From Alphaproteobacteria bacterium (lineage in GTDB: Bacteria; Pseudomonadota; Alphaproteobacteria; Reyranellales; Reyranellaceae), in contig VGCZ01000016.1 in NCBI GenBank assembly GCA_016869975.1, forward strand, positions 43,093 to 107,092: a stretch of DNA of 64,000 nucleotides, in the 5' to 3' direction. The position numbers and the translations under genes were made by a program. Under the pieces are notes generated by a model that ran no database searches, was not told the DNA's origin, and was given only the letters and a program-made list of their open reading frames with translations. Position 1 is the stretch's first letter. The number at the start of each line of letters is the position of its first letter. Below are positions 24,400-33,012 of the stretch, in pieces.

Positions 24400-24801
24400 A
24401 TGAAGACGCTGTCGCGCATCCTTCTCGGGCTGTTCCTCGCCGTGGGCGTACTGGTCGCGGTCGCCAACCGCGAGTTGGTCGAGATCGGCCTGTGGCCCCT
24501 GCGCGAGAAGTTGGTGGCCCCACTCTTCCTCCTGATCATCTTCCTGCTGCTGGTCGGCGTGCTGGCCGGCCTGATGATGGGCTGGTTCTCCAACCGCCGC
24601 CATCGCACCCAGGCGCGCCATCGCGGCGCCGAGATCGACCGCCTGGAGCGCGAAGTCGCCAGGCTGAAGGGCGAGCTGGCGACCTTCACGGCGCGCCCGC
24701 AGACCGCCGAGCCGCCAAAGCCGGCCGACAGCCGTGCGCTGGCGCGCCAGCAGGCGCTGGTCGACCCCGACTCGGTGGTGCCGATCACGAGGGCGCGCTG
24801 A
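24400..24801 (+). CDS. LapA/DUF1049-domain inner-membrane protein
   Basis: 133 aa. Two hydrophobic helices (RILLGLFLAVGVLVAVANRE and FLLIIFLLLVGVLAGLMMGW) separated by NRELVEIGLWPLREKLVAP, followed by a basic and coiled-coil tail (GAEIDRLEREVARLKGELAT). This is the LapA domain layout, linked in E. coli to lipopolysaccharide assembly control (lapA/yciS). It usually lies beside ihfB in alphaproteobacteria; here one gene apart. Its stop overlaps the start of the cyclodeaminase-family gene (TGATG). Confidence 0.85.
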   Translation: MKTLSRILLGLFLAVGVLVAVANRELVEIGLWPLREKLVAPLFLLIIFLLLVGVLAGLMMGWFSNRRHRTQARHRGAEIDRLEREVARLKGELATFTARPQTAEPPKPADSRALARQQALVDPDSVVPITRAR

Positions 24802-25784
24802 TGCGCTTCCTTGACGCGGCGGCGGTCGACGCGGCCCTGGACGACATCGCGCTGGTCGACCGTTTGGCGGCGCTGTTCCGCGCCGGCTGCGAGATGCCGC
24901 TGCGCCACCATCACCTGATCGAGGCGCCAACCGGCCCCGGCTCGTCGCACGCCATGCTGCTCTTGATGCCTGCCTGGACATCGGCCGGGGCCACGCAACG
25001 CCATATCGGCGTGAAGATCGTTACGGTGTTCCCCGACAACGGCCTGAAATCACTGCCCTCGATCTACGGCCAGTACCTGCTGCTCTCGGGCGAGACCGGC
25101 GCGCCTGTGGCGCTGCTCGACGGCACCATGCTCACCAAGCGGCGCACCGCCTGCGCCTCCGGCCTCGCCTCGCGCTACCTCTCGCGGCCAGACTCCCGTT
25201 CGCTGCTGATGATCGGCACCGGCGCGTTGGCGCCCGAGCTCATCCGCGTGCACTGCAAGATCAGGCCGATCGAGCGCGTGGCGATCTGGGGTCGCACGAA
25301 CGCGCACGCGCAATCGCTGGCGCGCGAGCTGTCGAACAGCCTGCCCAAGGCGTTGGGCCGCGCCGTCTCGGTGACGGCGGTCGACGATCGCGCCGCCGCC
25401 ACGCGCGAGGCCGACATCATCTCCTGCGCCACCCTGTCGAAGACGGCGCTGGTCGAAGGCGCCTGGCTGCGGCCCGGCCAGCACATCGACCTGGTCGGCG
25501 CCTATACCCCTGAGATGCGCGAGAGCGACGACGCGGCCGCGCGCGCCGCCCGCGTCTTCGTCGACACCAGGGCCGGCGCGATGAAGGAGGCCGGCGACAT
25601 CGTCCTGCCGCTGCGTTCCGGCGAGATCGCCGAAGACGACGTGCTCGCCGACCTCTACGACCTGACGCGCGGCCACCATAGCGGCCGCGACAAAGGCGAC
25701 GCGCGATCGATCACCCTCTTCAAGTCGGTCGGTGCGGCGTTGGAGGACTTGGCGGCGGCGGAGCTGGCGATCGAACGTCCATGA
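24801..25784 (+). CDS. Ornithine cyclodeaminase / mu-crystallin family protein
   Basis: 327 aa. Members convert ornithine to proline plus ammonia, or act as ketimine or alanine dehydrogenases using NAD(P)H. Visible are GVKIVTVFPDN with the substrate Lys, AVALLDGTMLT-like PVALLDGTMLTKRRTACASG, and the Rossmann motif LLMIGTGALAPELIRVHCKI, then AADIISCAT-type and LVGAYTPEMRE. The catalytic Asp region is RARVFVDTRAGAMKEAGDIV. Start ATG 24801 overlaps the lapA stop; the stop overlaps the next ATG. First metabolic gene of the overlapping operon to 29073. Confidence 0.9.
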   Translation: MRFLDAAAVDAALDDIALVDRLAALFRAGCEMPLRHHHLIEAPTGPGSSHAMLLLMPAWTSAGATQRHIGVKIVTVFPDNGLKSLPSIYGQYLLLSGETGAPVALLDGTMLTKRRTACASGLASRYLSRPDSRSLLMIGTGALAPELIRVHCKIRPIERVAIWGRTNAHAQSLARELSNSLPKALGRAVSVTAVDDRAAATREADIISCATLSKTALVEGAWLRPGQHIDLVGAYTPEMRESDDAAARAARVFVDTRAGAMKEAGDIVLPLRSGEIAEDDVLADLYDLTRGHHSGRDKGDARSITLFKSVGAALEDLAAAELAIERP

Positions 25785-26515
25785 GGATCGCGGCGATCTC
25801 CGACATCCACGGCAATCGCTTCGCGCTGGAGGCGGTGCTCGAGGACATCGCCGAGCGCCATGTCGACGTCACGGTCAATCTCGGCGATATCCTCTCCGGG
25901 CCGCTCGATCCGGTGGGCACGGCCACGGTGCTGATGCCGCTGGGCCTGCCGACGATCCGTGGTAATCACGAGCGGCAGGTGCTGCATGATCCGCCGGAGA
26001 AGCTGGGCAAAACCGATGCCTTCACGCGTGGCGTGCTGACGGCGCAGGAGCGCAACTGGATCGCCGCGTTGCCCGAGACGCTGGCGCTGTCGGACGAGGT
26101 GTTCCTCTGCCATGGCTCGCCGACCAGCGATCTGGTCTATTTCATGGAGCGCATCGACGGCGATCGCACGCGTGTCGCCGATCTCGCGACGGTGGATCGT
26201 CGCGCCGGCGATTGCCGCGCCGCGCTGATCCTCTGCGGCCACACGCATGTACCGCGCAGCCTGCGTCTGTCGGATGGGCGGCTGGTGGTGAACCCGGGCA
26301 GCGTCGGCCTGCAGGCCTACGATGATCTCGAACCGTCGCCGCATTCGGTCGAGGTCGGCTCGCCGCACGCGCGCTACGCCGTGATCGAAAAGCGCCGCCA
26401 CGGCTGGCGCGCCGAGCACATCGAGGTCGATTACGACTGGCAAGCAGCGTCGCGTCAGGCGGCGAGTCACGGGCGCGAAGATTGGGCCCGCCGGCTGCTG
26501 ACGGGCTGGGCGTGA
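25781..26515 (+). CDS. Metallophosphoesterase (calcineurin-like, YfcE-type)
   Basis: 244 aa. Dinuclear-metal phosphoesterase with all five motifs: ISDIHGNRFALEAVL, VNLGDILSGPLDP, IRGNHERQ, FLCHGSP and CGHTHVPR, closing LVVNPGSVGLQ. Such small stand-alone enzymes act on phosphodiesters or phosphomonoesters; the native substrate is rarely known. ATGA overlap with the cyclodeaminase-family gene and GTGA overlap with the GNAT gene show translational coupling. Confidence 0.92.
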   Translation: MRIAAISDIHGNRFALEAVLEDIAERHVDVTVNLGDILSGPLDPVGTATVLMPLGLPTIRGNHERQVLHDPPEKLGKTDAFTRGVLTAQERNWIAALPETLALSDEVFLCHGSPTSDLVYFMERIDGDRTRVADLATVDRRAGDCRAALILCGHTHVPRSLRLSDGRLVVNPGSVGLQAYDDLEPSPHSVEVGSPHARYAVIEKRRHGWRAEHIEVDYDWQAASRQAASHGREDWARRLLTGWA

Positions 26516-26976
26516 GCGGTGAGTTCCGCCTACGCGACGCGGTGCCTGATGACGCGGATGCGTTGACTAGCCTGTTCCTCGCATCGCGGCGGCAGGCCAT
26601 GCCGTGGCTGCGCGCGGTGCACAGCGATGAAGAGACTCGGTGGTGGGTGGGCAACGTCATGCTGCGCGAGTTGAGCGTGCGCGCGGCGACGCTGGACAGT
26701 GCCCTTGTCGGTTTTGCGGCGGTCCGTCATGGCTGGCTCGACCATCTTTACATCGCGCCCGCGCATCAGCGTGTCGGCCTCGGCACGCGCCTGCTAGCCG
26801 AGGCAAGGCGCATCGGCGGAACGCCGCTGCGGCTCTGGGTGTTCCAGCGTAATCTCGCGGCGCGCGCCTTCTACCAGCGCCATGGCTTCGTCGAGGAGGA
26901 ACGCACCGATGGTACGGCGAACGAAGAGCGCGAACCCGACATTCGCATGATATGGTCCGCGCCATGTACGTCGTAA
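26512..26976 (+). CDS. GNAT-family N-acetyltransferase
   Basis: 154 aa. The acetyl-CoA motif A is IAPAHQRVGLGTRLLAEARR (Q/R-x-x-G-x-G), preceded by the beta-4 strand WLDHLYI and followed by LWVFQRNLAARAFYQRHGFV, the motif B region. It transfers an acetyl group to an unknown amine. GTG 26512 overlaps the phosphoesterase stop (GTGA). The frame opens upstream at 26482, but that extension overlaps the previous gene. Its end overlaps the next oxidase start by some 13 bases. Confidence 0.88.
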   Translation: MSGEFRLRDAVPDDADALTSLFLASRRQAMPWLRAVHSDEETRWWVGNVMLRELSVRAATLDSALVGFAAVRHGWLDHLYIAPAHQRVGLGTRLLAEARRIGGTPLRLWVFQRNLAARAFYQRHGFVEEERTDGTANEEREPDIRMIWSAPCTS

Positions 26977-28097
26977 TCGTCGGCGCCGGCATCGCAGGGC
27001 TGGGCGCGGCCTGGGCGCTCACGCGCGAGGGCCATCACGTCACGGTGCTGGAGCAGGGGCCGATTCCCAACCCTGTCGGCACCTCGGTCGATTCGCATCG
27101 CCTGATCCGCCGCCCCTACGGCACCGAGATCGGCTACATGCGCATGATCACGCACGCCTACGCCGCGTGGAACCGGCTGTGGGCCGATCTTGGCGTGAAG
27201 CTCTGCGTCGATACCGGCTCACTGTCCATGAGCGCCGGCGCGAACGACCGGCAGGCCGAGTCGCTGCGCTTGATCAAGGCCGATGGTTTTCCGGTCCTCG
27301 AGATGACTGCTGCCGAGATGGCGAAGCGCTATCCGCTGATCGATCCGGCGGGTGTCCGCACGGCCTATCTCTCGCCCGAGGGCGGCGTGCTGCTGGCCGA
27401 CCGCATCGTCGCGGCGCTGGCGAAGTGGCTGGGCGAGAAAGGCGCGAAGCTGCGGCCGATATCGCGCGTGCGCTCGATCGATGCCGATGGCGGCGCCGTG
27501 ACCCTGGCCGATGGCGAGCGCGTGGCCGGCGATCTCGTGCTGGTCGCGGCCGGCGCCTGGGTGCGCGAGCTGGTGCCCGACATGGGCGAGCATGTAGAGC
27601 CGTCGCGCCAGGTCCTGGCCTATGTCGATCTGCCCGACGATCTGGCGCGGCAATGGGCGAACTATCCGTCGCTGCTGTCGATCGGCGACGACCGCGGCTT
27701 CTATCTCGTGCCGCCGGTGGCGCGGCCCGATGGTACGCGTACGCGGCTGAAGATCGGCGATCACCTGTTCAGCCGCGAGGGCGACGCCGCCAGCGATCCG
27801 CGCATCGCCGCCTTCGATGAGGTGCGCCGCGTCTGGGAACAGGCGCGCGGCCGTCTGCGCGACCTCGAGCGCTACCGGCTCGCCGAGGGCAAGATTTGCT
27901 ACTACACGGTCGATCGACGGCCAGGGCGCGAGACGTTCCGCTCGGTGCCTGTGGGCAAGGCGGCCTGGGCGATGTCGAACTGCTCCGGCCACGGCTTCAA
28001 GTTCGGCGCTTGCATCGGCGAGGCCTTCACTGACATGGTCGCCGGCCACCGCTCAGCCGACGCCTTCACCCGCTACGTCGCGGGAGAGATCAGCTGA
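26964..28097 (+). CDS. FAD-dependent amine oxidase (SolA / monomeric sarcosine oxidase-like)
   Basis: 377 aa. Dinucleotide-binding MYVVIVGAGIAGLGAAWALT at the N-terminus and C-terminal KAAWAMSNCSGHGFKFGACI, the position where sarcosine-oxidase-type enzymes carry the Cys that binds flavin covalently (S-N-C-S-G-H-G-F-K). These enzymes oxidise N-methyl or secondary amines to aldehyde, ammonia or amine and H2O2. ATG 26964 is preferred; ATG 26952 is also in frame. The following DUF1185 gene starts in its stop codon. Distinct from the DAO-type enzyme at 23015. Confidence 0.88.
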   Translation: MYVVIVGAGIAGLGAAWALTREGHHVTVLEQGPIPNPVGTSVDSHRLIRRPYGTEIGYMRMITHAYAAWNRLWADLGVKLCVDTGSLSMSAGANDRQAESLRLIKADGFPVLEMTAAEMAKRYPLIDPAGVRTAYLSPEGGVLLADRIVAALAKWLGEKGAKLRPISRVRSIDADGGAVTLADGERVAGDLVLVAAGAWVRELVPDMGEHVEPSRQVLAYVDLPDDLARQWANYPSLLSIGDDRGFYLVPPVARPDGTRTRLKIGDHLFSREGDAASDPRIAAFDEVRRVWEQARGRLRDLERYRLAEGKICYYTVDRRPGRETFRSVPVGKAAWAMSNCSGHGFKFGACIGEAFTDMVAGHRSADAFTRYVAGEIS

Positions 28098-28681
28098 TGT
28101 CCGTCGTCGCGCTGCGCAAGATCGTCACCGCGATCGAGGAGACCATGCACGATGGCGGCGCGCCGCTCGCCGTTCCCGTGCGCAAGGCCGCGATCGGCGG
28201 GGTCGTGCGCAATCCCTATGCCGGGCGCTACGTCGAGGACATCGCGCCGATGATGGACGCGCTCAAACCACTGGCCTTCGACCTGACCAAGCGTCTGCTC
28301 GCCACGCTGGGCGTCGAGGGCAAGCAGGTCGACGGCTATGGCAAGGCGGTGATCGTCGGCGTCGCCGGCGAACTGGAGCACGCCGCGCTCTGGCACCAGC
28401 CCAGCGGCTGGGGCATCCGCGAGGCGATGGGCGGCGCGAAGGCGATCGTGCCCTCGACGGTGAAGGTCGCGGCCGCCGGCGCGCGTATCGACGTGCCGCT
28501 ACATCACGCCCACGCAGCCTATGTGCGCAGCCATTTCGACACGATCGAGTTCGCCGTGCCCGACGGGCCGCGGCCCGAGGAGATCGTCTTCATCGTGGCG
28601 CTGGCGATCGGCGGCCGGCCACATCCCCGGGTCGGAGGATTGCGGGCCGACGAGATCAAACTGTGGGACGGCCAGCGATGA
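28097..28681 (+). CDS. Amino acid synthesis family protein (DUF1185)
   Basis: 194 aa. Family-wide segments are ALRKIVTAIEETMHDGG, a GVVRNPYAGRYVEDIAPMMD stretch, the G-K-A-V-I-V-G-V-A-G-E-L-E-H-A core and the closing EIVFIVALAIGGRPHPRVGG. DUF1185 proteins adopt a trimeric Bacillus chorismate-mutase-like fold; their reaction is unproven despite the family name. Starts inside the previous stop (TGATG) and ends in ATGA with the next gene, so it belongs to this amine/amino-acid operon. Confidence 0.85.
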   Translation: MSVVALRKIVTAIEETMHDGGAPLAVPVRKAAIGGVVRNPYAGRYVEDIAPMMDALKPLAFDLTKRLLATLGVEGKQVDGYGKAVIVGVAGELEHAALWHQPSGWGIREAMGGAKAIVPSTVKVAAAGARIDVPLHHAHAAYVRSHFDTIEFAVPDGPRPEEIVFIVALAIGGRPHPRVGGLRADEIKLWDGQR

Positions 28682-29073
28682 GCGGGCCCGCGGCCGATAG
28701 CGAAGCGATCGATGCCGCCATGGCGACACTCGATGCGTTCATGGCGGCGCTCAACGCGCGCGACGAGGCGGGCGTCAATCGCGCGTTCAACTTTCCCCAT
28801 GTACGTCTGGCGAGCGGCACGGTGACGGTCTGGGAGCGGGCCGGCGACTACCGGCTCGACGCCTTCGTCGCCCGAGCTGGCGATGGTTGGCGCGAGAGCC
28901 GGTGGGATGAACGCCGAGTCATCCACGCCTTCGCCGACAAGGTGCACCTCGCGGTCCAGTTCAGCCGCTGGCGGGGCGATGGCACGCTGATCGGCCGATA
29001 TCCCTCGGTATGGGTGGTGACACGCCAGGCGGGCAAGTGGGGCGTCCAGGCGAGATCCAGCTTCGCCGCCTGA
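28678..29073 (+). CDS. NTF2-like (SnoaL-fold) protein
   Basis: 131 aa. A small alpha+beta barrel fold: helix DAAMATLDAFMAALNARDEA, strand FNFPHVRLASGTVTV, then repeated beta-strands VHLAVQFSRWRGDGTLIGRY and VWVVTRQAGKWGVQARSSFA. The F-N-F-P-H phrase recurs in this subfamily. No catalytic dyad can be assigned. It is the last gene of the operon that began at lapA; a 76-base gap precedes the ABC transporter genes. Confidence 0.75.
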   Translation: MSGPAADSEAIDAAMATLDAFMAALNARDEAGVNRAFNFPHVRLASGTVTVWERAGDYRLDAFVARAGDGWRESRWDERRVIHAFADKVHLAVQFSRWRGDGTLIGRYPSVWVVTRQAGKWGVQARSSFAA

Positions 29074-29149
29074 CATCGCCAGAGAGCGCTTGCCGGTCGC
29101 GCTCGGCCACCAGTACGCTCATGGCAGGGGTTCCTGACGGAGACGTTCG

Positions 29150-30358
29150 ATGTTGAAGAGAAGGCAGGTCGTGGTTGCGGCGACGGCGCTGGCCGCCGTT
29201 TCTGGAGGTCGCGCTCCATTCGCGCAGCAGGGGCCGATCCGCATCGGCGAGCTCAACAGCTACAAGAACTTTCCCGCCTTCCTCGAGCCCTACAAGAAAG
29301 GCTGGGAGCTGGCGGTCGAGGAGTTCAACAAGGCCGGCGGCGCGCTTGGCCGTCCGATCGAGATCGTCTCGCGCGACGATGGCGGTACGCCGGCCGACGC
29401 GGTGCGCGTCGCCGAGGAGCTGCTGAGCCGCGAGCGGGTCGCCTTCCTGGTCGGTACCTTCCCGTCGAATGTCGGGCTGGCGGTCTCCGACTTCGCCAAG
29501 CAGCGCAAGACTCTGTTCATCGCCGCCGAGCCGCTCTCCGACAAGATCGTCTGGGACCAGGGTCACCGCTACACCTACCGCCTGCGCGCCTCGACCTACA
29601 TGCAGACGGCGATGCTGATCCCCGACGCGGTGAAGCTGAAGAAGAAGCGCTGGGCGATCGTCTTCCCGAACTACGAGTACGGCCAGTCGGCGACGGCGGC
29701 GTTCAAGAAGCTGCTCAAGGCGCAACAGGCCGACGTCGAGTTCGTCACCGAGCAGGCCACGCCGCTGGGCCGCATCGAGGCCGGCGCGGTGGCGCAGGCC
29801 ATCGCCGACGCCAAGCCCGACGCGATCTTCAGCTCGCTGTTCGGCCCCGACCTGGCGAAGTTCGTGCGCGAGGGCAACAGCCGCGAGCTGTTCAAGGGCC
29901 GCGAGGTGTTCAACCTGCTGGCCGGCGAGCCCGAGTATCTCGATCCGCTGAAGGAGGAGACGCCCAAGGGCTGGTATGTCACCGGCTATCCGTGGAACGA
30001 GATCAAGACGCCCTCGCACCAGAAGTTCCTCGACGCCTACCAGGCGAAGTTCAAGGACTACCCGCGCCTGGGTTCGGTGGTCGGCTACGCCACGATCCAG
30101 TCGACGGTGGCGGCGATCAGGAAGGCGGGCTCGCTCGACCAGGAGAAGCTGGTCGACGCCATGTCCGGGCTGACGCACGACACGCCGTTCGGGTCGATCA
30201 CCTATCGCGCGATCGACAATCAATCGACCATGGGCGCCTATGTCGGCCAGATCGACGTCAAGGACGGCAAGGGCGTGATGGTCAATTGGCGCTACGTCGA
30301 CGGCAAGGACGCCCTGCCGCCGGACGACGAGGTGAGGAAGATGCGGCCGGCCAACTGA
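29150..30358 (+). CDS. Branched-chain-type ABC transporter substrate-binding protein (LivK family)
   Basis: 402 aa. A signal peptide is visible (RRQVVVAATALAAVSGG, possibly Tat-like RRQV). The mature protein has the type I periplasmic binding fold: GPIRIGELNSYKNFPAFLEP, NKAGGALGRPIEIVSRDDGG with PADAVRVAEELL, and FLVGTFPSNVGLAVSDFAKQ. The family binds amino acids, amides, urea or aromatic acids; the ligand here is unknown. It heads the transporter operon and is followed after three bases by the fused permease. Confidence 0.92.
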   Translation: MLKRRQVVVAATALAAVSGGRAPFAQQGPIRIGELNSYKNFPAFLEPYKKGWELAVEEFNKAGGALGRPIEIVSRDDGGTPADAVRVAEELLSRERVAFLVGTFPSNVGLAVSDFAKQRKTLFIAAEPLSDKIVWDQGHRYTYRLRASTYMQTAMLIPDAVKLKKKRWAIVFPNYEYGQSATAAFKKLLKAQQADVEFVTEQATPLGRIEAGAVAQAIADAKPDAIFSSLFGPDLAKFVREGNSRELFKGREVFNLLAGEPEYLDPLKEETPKGWYVTGYPWNEIKTPSHQKFLDAYQAKFKDYPRLGSVVGYATIQSTVAAIRKAGSLDQEKLVDAMSGLTHDTPFGSITYRAIDNQSTMGAYVGQIDVKDGKGVMVNWRYVDGKDALPPDDEVRKMRPAN

Positions 30359-30361
30359 TCG

Positions 30362-32242
30362 GTGTCGTTCGCCTCGATCCTCGCGCAGTTGCTGAATGGG
30401 CTGGCCGGCGCGTCGTCGCTGTTCATGGTGGCCGCCGGCCTGTCGCTGATCTTCGGCGTCACGCGCGTCGTCAACTTCGCCCACGGCTCGCTCTACATGC
30501 TGGGGCTCTACGTCGCCTATTCGACGGTGGAGTTCCTCGGACGCACGCCGCTGGGCTTCTGGGGCGCCATCGTCGTCGCGACCATCGTGATCGGCGCGCT
30601 GGGCGCGCTGATCGAGATCGCCATCCTGCGGCGCATCTATCGCGCCCCTGAGCTGTTCCAGCTGCTCGCGACCTTCGCCGTCGTCTTGGTGATCAAGGAC
30701 GTGGCGCTGGCGATCTGGGGCGCCGAGGAACTGGTCGGCCCGCGCGCGCCCGGTCTGTCGCGCACGGTCGAGATCATGGGCCGCCGCGTGCCGCAATACG
30801 ATCTGGCGCTGATCGTCATCGCGCCCCTCCTGCTGCTGGGCCTGTGGCTGGCGCTCACCCGCACGCGCTGGGGCGCGCTGGTGCGCGCGGCGACGCAGGA
30901 TCGCGAGATGGTGGGCGCGCTGGGCGTCGACGAGCGCAAGCTGTTCACCGGCGTGTTCTTCGTCGGCGCGGCGCTGGCTGGCCTGGGCGGCGCGCTGCAG
31001 CTGCCGCGCGAGCCGGCCAATCTCGGCCTCGACCTGGCGGTGATCGCCGACGCCTTCGTGGTCACGGTGGTCGGCGGCCTGGGCAGCATCCCGGGCGCTT
31101 TCATCGCCGCGATCCTGATCGGCGTGGTCAAGGCGTTCTGCATCGCGCTGGGCACCCAGAGCGTCCTCGGCCTGGAGATCTCGTTTTCCAAGCTGACCCT
31201 GGTCGTCGAGTTCCTGGTCATGGCGATCGTGCTGGTGGTGCGGCCCTACGGCCTGCTCGGCCGGCCGCCCGCGCAGCAGCGCGCCGTGGGCGAGATCACC
31301 ACCCTGCCGAACATGCCGGACTGGCGGCGCTGGCTGCCCTTCGTGGCGCTCCTGGCACTGATCCCCTTCGCCGCGCCCGACGATCGCTACCTGCTGGTGC
31401 TGCTGACCGACATCGCCATCCTCTCGCTCTTCGCCGTCAGCCTGCACGTGCTGATGGGTCCGTCGGGCATGGTCTCGTTCGGTCATGCGGCGTATTTCGG
31501 TGTGGCCGCCTACGCCGCGGCGATTCTGATGCGCAAGGTCCAGCTGCCGATGGAGGTCGCGGTCGCGGTGGCGCCCTTCGTCGCCGGCGCGGTGGCCCTG
31601 GTCTATGGCTGGTTCTGTGTGCGGCTGTCGGGCGTGTACCTCGCGATGCTGACCTTGGCCTTCGCGCAGATCACCTGGTCGGTGATCTTCCAGTGGGACT
31701 CGCTGACCGGCGGCAGCAATGGCCTCACCGGCGTCTGGCCACCCGCCTGGCTGGCCGACAAGCGCGTCTATTTCTGGCTGACCTTGGTACTGTGCGCGCT
31801 GGGTATCGGCCTGCTCTGGCGCATGCTGTTCTCGCCCTTCGGCTACGCGCTGCGCGCCGGCCGCGATTCACCGCTGCGCGCCGAGGCGATCGGCATCGAC
31901 GTGCGCCGCCTGCAATGGTTCGCCTTCGCGCTGGCCGGCGCTTTCGCTGGGCTGGGCGGCGCACTCTTCGCCTTCTCCAAGGGCAGCATCTCGCCCGAGC
32001 TGGCCTCGATCGCGCAATCCACCGACGCGCTGGTCATGGTGCTGCTGGGTGGCGTCGAGACCATCACCGGCCCGATCGCCGGCGCCGCGATCTTCACCTG
32101 GCTGAAGGACGAGCTGGCACGGCGCACCGAGTACTGGCGCAGCGTCTTCGGCCTGGTGATCCTCGCCCTGGTGCTGCTCTTCCCGCAGGGCGTCGTCGGC
32201 GGCCTGGCGATGCTGTGGCGCCGCGTGAGGCCGGCGTCGTGA
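30362..32242 (+). CDS. Fused LivH–LivM branched-chain-type ABC permease
   Basis: 626 aa, twice the usual size. The first half (~1-295) is LivH-like: AGASSLFMVAAGLSLIFGVT, RVVNFAHGSLYMLG, and the EAA-type loop GVDERKLFTGVFFVGAALAG. The second half (~315-626) is LivM-like: LSLFAVSLHVLMGPSGMVSF, FGHAAYFGVAAYAAA, and its loop AEAIGIDVRRLQWFAFALAG. Both keep their cytoplasmic coupling loops, so the fusion should form the complete membrane dimer alone. GTG 30362. Overlaps the ATPase gene (GTGA). Confidence 0.92.
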   Translation: MSFASILAQLLNGLAGASSLFMVAAGLSLIFGVTRVVNFAHGSLYMLGLYVAYSTVEFLGRTPLGFWGAIVVATIVIGALGALIEIAILRRIYRAPELFQLLATFAVVLVIKDVALAIWGAEELVGPRAPGLSRTVEIMGRRVPQYDLALIVIAPLLLLGLWLALTRTRWGALVRAATQDREMVGALGVDERKLFTGVFFVGAALAGLGGALQLPREPANLGLDLAVIADAFVVTVVGGLGSIPGAFIAAILIGVVKAFCIALGTQSVLGLEISFSKLTLVVEFLVMAIVLVVRPYGLLGRPPAQQRAVGEITTLPNMPDWRRWLPFVALLALIPFAAPDDRYLLVLLTDIAILSLFAVSLHVLMGPSGMVSFGHAAYFGVAAYAAAILMRKVQLPMEVAVAVAPFVAGAVALVYGWFCVRLSGVYLAMLTLAFAQITWSVIFQWDSLTGGSNGLTGVWPPAWLADKRVYFWLTLVLCALGIGLLWRMLFSPFGYALRAGRDSPLRAEAIGIDVRRLQWFAFALAGAFAGLGGALFAFSKGSISPELASIAQSTDALVMVLLGGVETITGPIAGAAIFTWLKDELARRTEYWRSVFGLVILALVLLFPQGVVGGLAMLWRRVRPAS

Positions 32243-33012
32243 GCGCGCCGGTTCTCGAGGTCGCCGGCCTTGCCAAAGCCTTCGGCGGTGTGCGCGCCGT
32301 CGACGACGTGTCGTTCACCGTCGTCGCCGGCGAGTTGCTAGCGATGATCGGCCCCAACGGCGCCGGCAAGTCGACCTGCTTCAACATGCTCAATGGCCAG
32401 CTGTCCGCCGACGCCGGCGCCGTGCGCCTTCTGGGCCGCGATGTCCTAGGCATGAAGCCGCGCGCGATCTGGCGGCTGGGTGTGGGCCGCACCTTCCAGA
32501 TCACCGCGACCTTCACCTCGATGACGGTGCGCGAGAACGTGCAGATGGCGCTGCTTTCGCACCGCCATGGCCTCGGCTCGCTCCTGTCGCGCGCCTCGGC
32601 GCGGCATCGCAACGAGGCCGACGCGCTGCTGGGTCGCGTCGGCATGCGCGAGCAGGGCGATCGTGTCTGTGGCGTGCTGGCCTATGGCGACCTCAAGCGC
32701 GTCGAGCTGGCGGTGGCCTTGGCCAACGATCCCAAGCTGCTGCTGATGGACGAGCCGACCGCTGGCATGGCGCCCAAGGAGCGCATCGAGCTGATGGCGC
32801 TGGCCGCGTCGCTGGCGCGCGAGCGCGAGGTCGCGGTGCTGTTCACCGAGCACGACATGGACGTGGTCTTCGCCCATGCCGACCGCATCATCGTGCTCGA
32901 TCGCGGCAGGCTGATCGCCCAGGGCGAGCCAGCCGCGGTGCGCGCTGACCCGCAGGTGCAAGCGGTCTATCTCGGCAGCGGCGCCATGTTCGGGCACGAG
33001 GTGCCGGCATGA
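32239..33012 (+). CDS. ABC transporter ATP-binding protein (LivG type)
   Basis: 257 aa. Walker A GPNGAGKSTCFNML, Q-loop in GVGRTFQITATF, Walker B LLLMDEPTAGMAP and H-loop FTEHDMDV. The ABC signature, normally LSYGxQR, here reads VLAYGDLKRVELAVAL, the relaxed form usual in LivG. A Liv-specific C-terminal extension ends with GAMFGHEVPA. GTG 32239 overlaps the permease stop; the gene ends in ATGA with LivF. Its partner is LivF. Confidence 0.93.
   Translation: MSAPVLEVAGLAKAFGGVRAVDDVSFTVVAGELLAMIGPNGAGKSTCFNMLNGQLSADAGAVRLLGRDVLGMKPRAIWRLGVGRTFQITATFTSMTVRENVQMALLSHRHGLGSLLSRASARHRNEADALLGRVGMREQGDRVCGVLAYGDLKRVELAVALANDPKLLLMDEPTAGMAPKERIELMALAASLAREREVAVLFTEHDMDVVFAHADRIIVLDRGRLIAQGEPAAVRADPQVQAVYLGSGAMFGHEVPA

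Noticed and set aside
28961..31486. An 841-codon open frame on the minus strand
   Set aside because: It lies entirely antisense to the NTF2-like, LivK and permease genes, has a His/Gln/Arg-rich composition with no domain, and is the usual shadow of GC-rich coding sequence.
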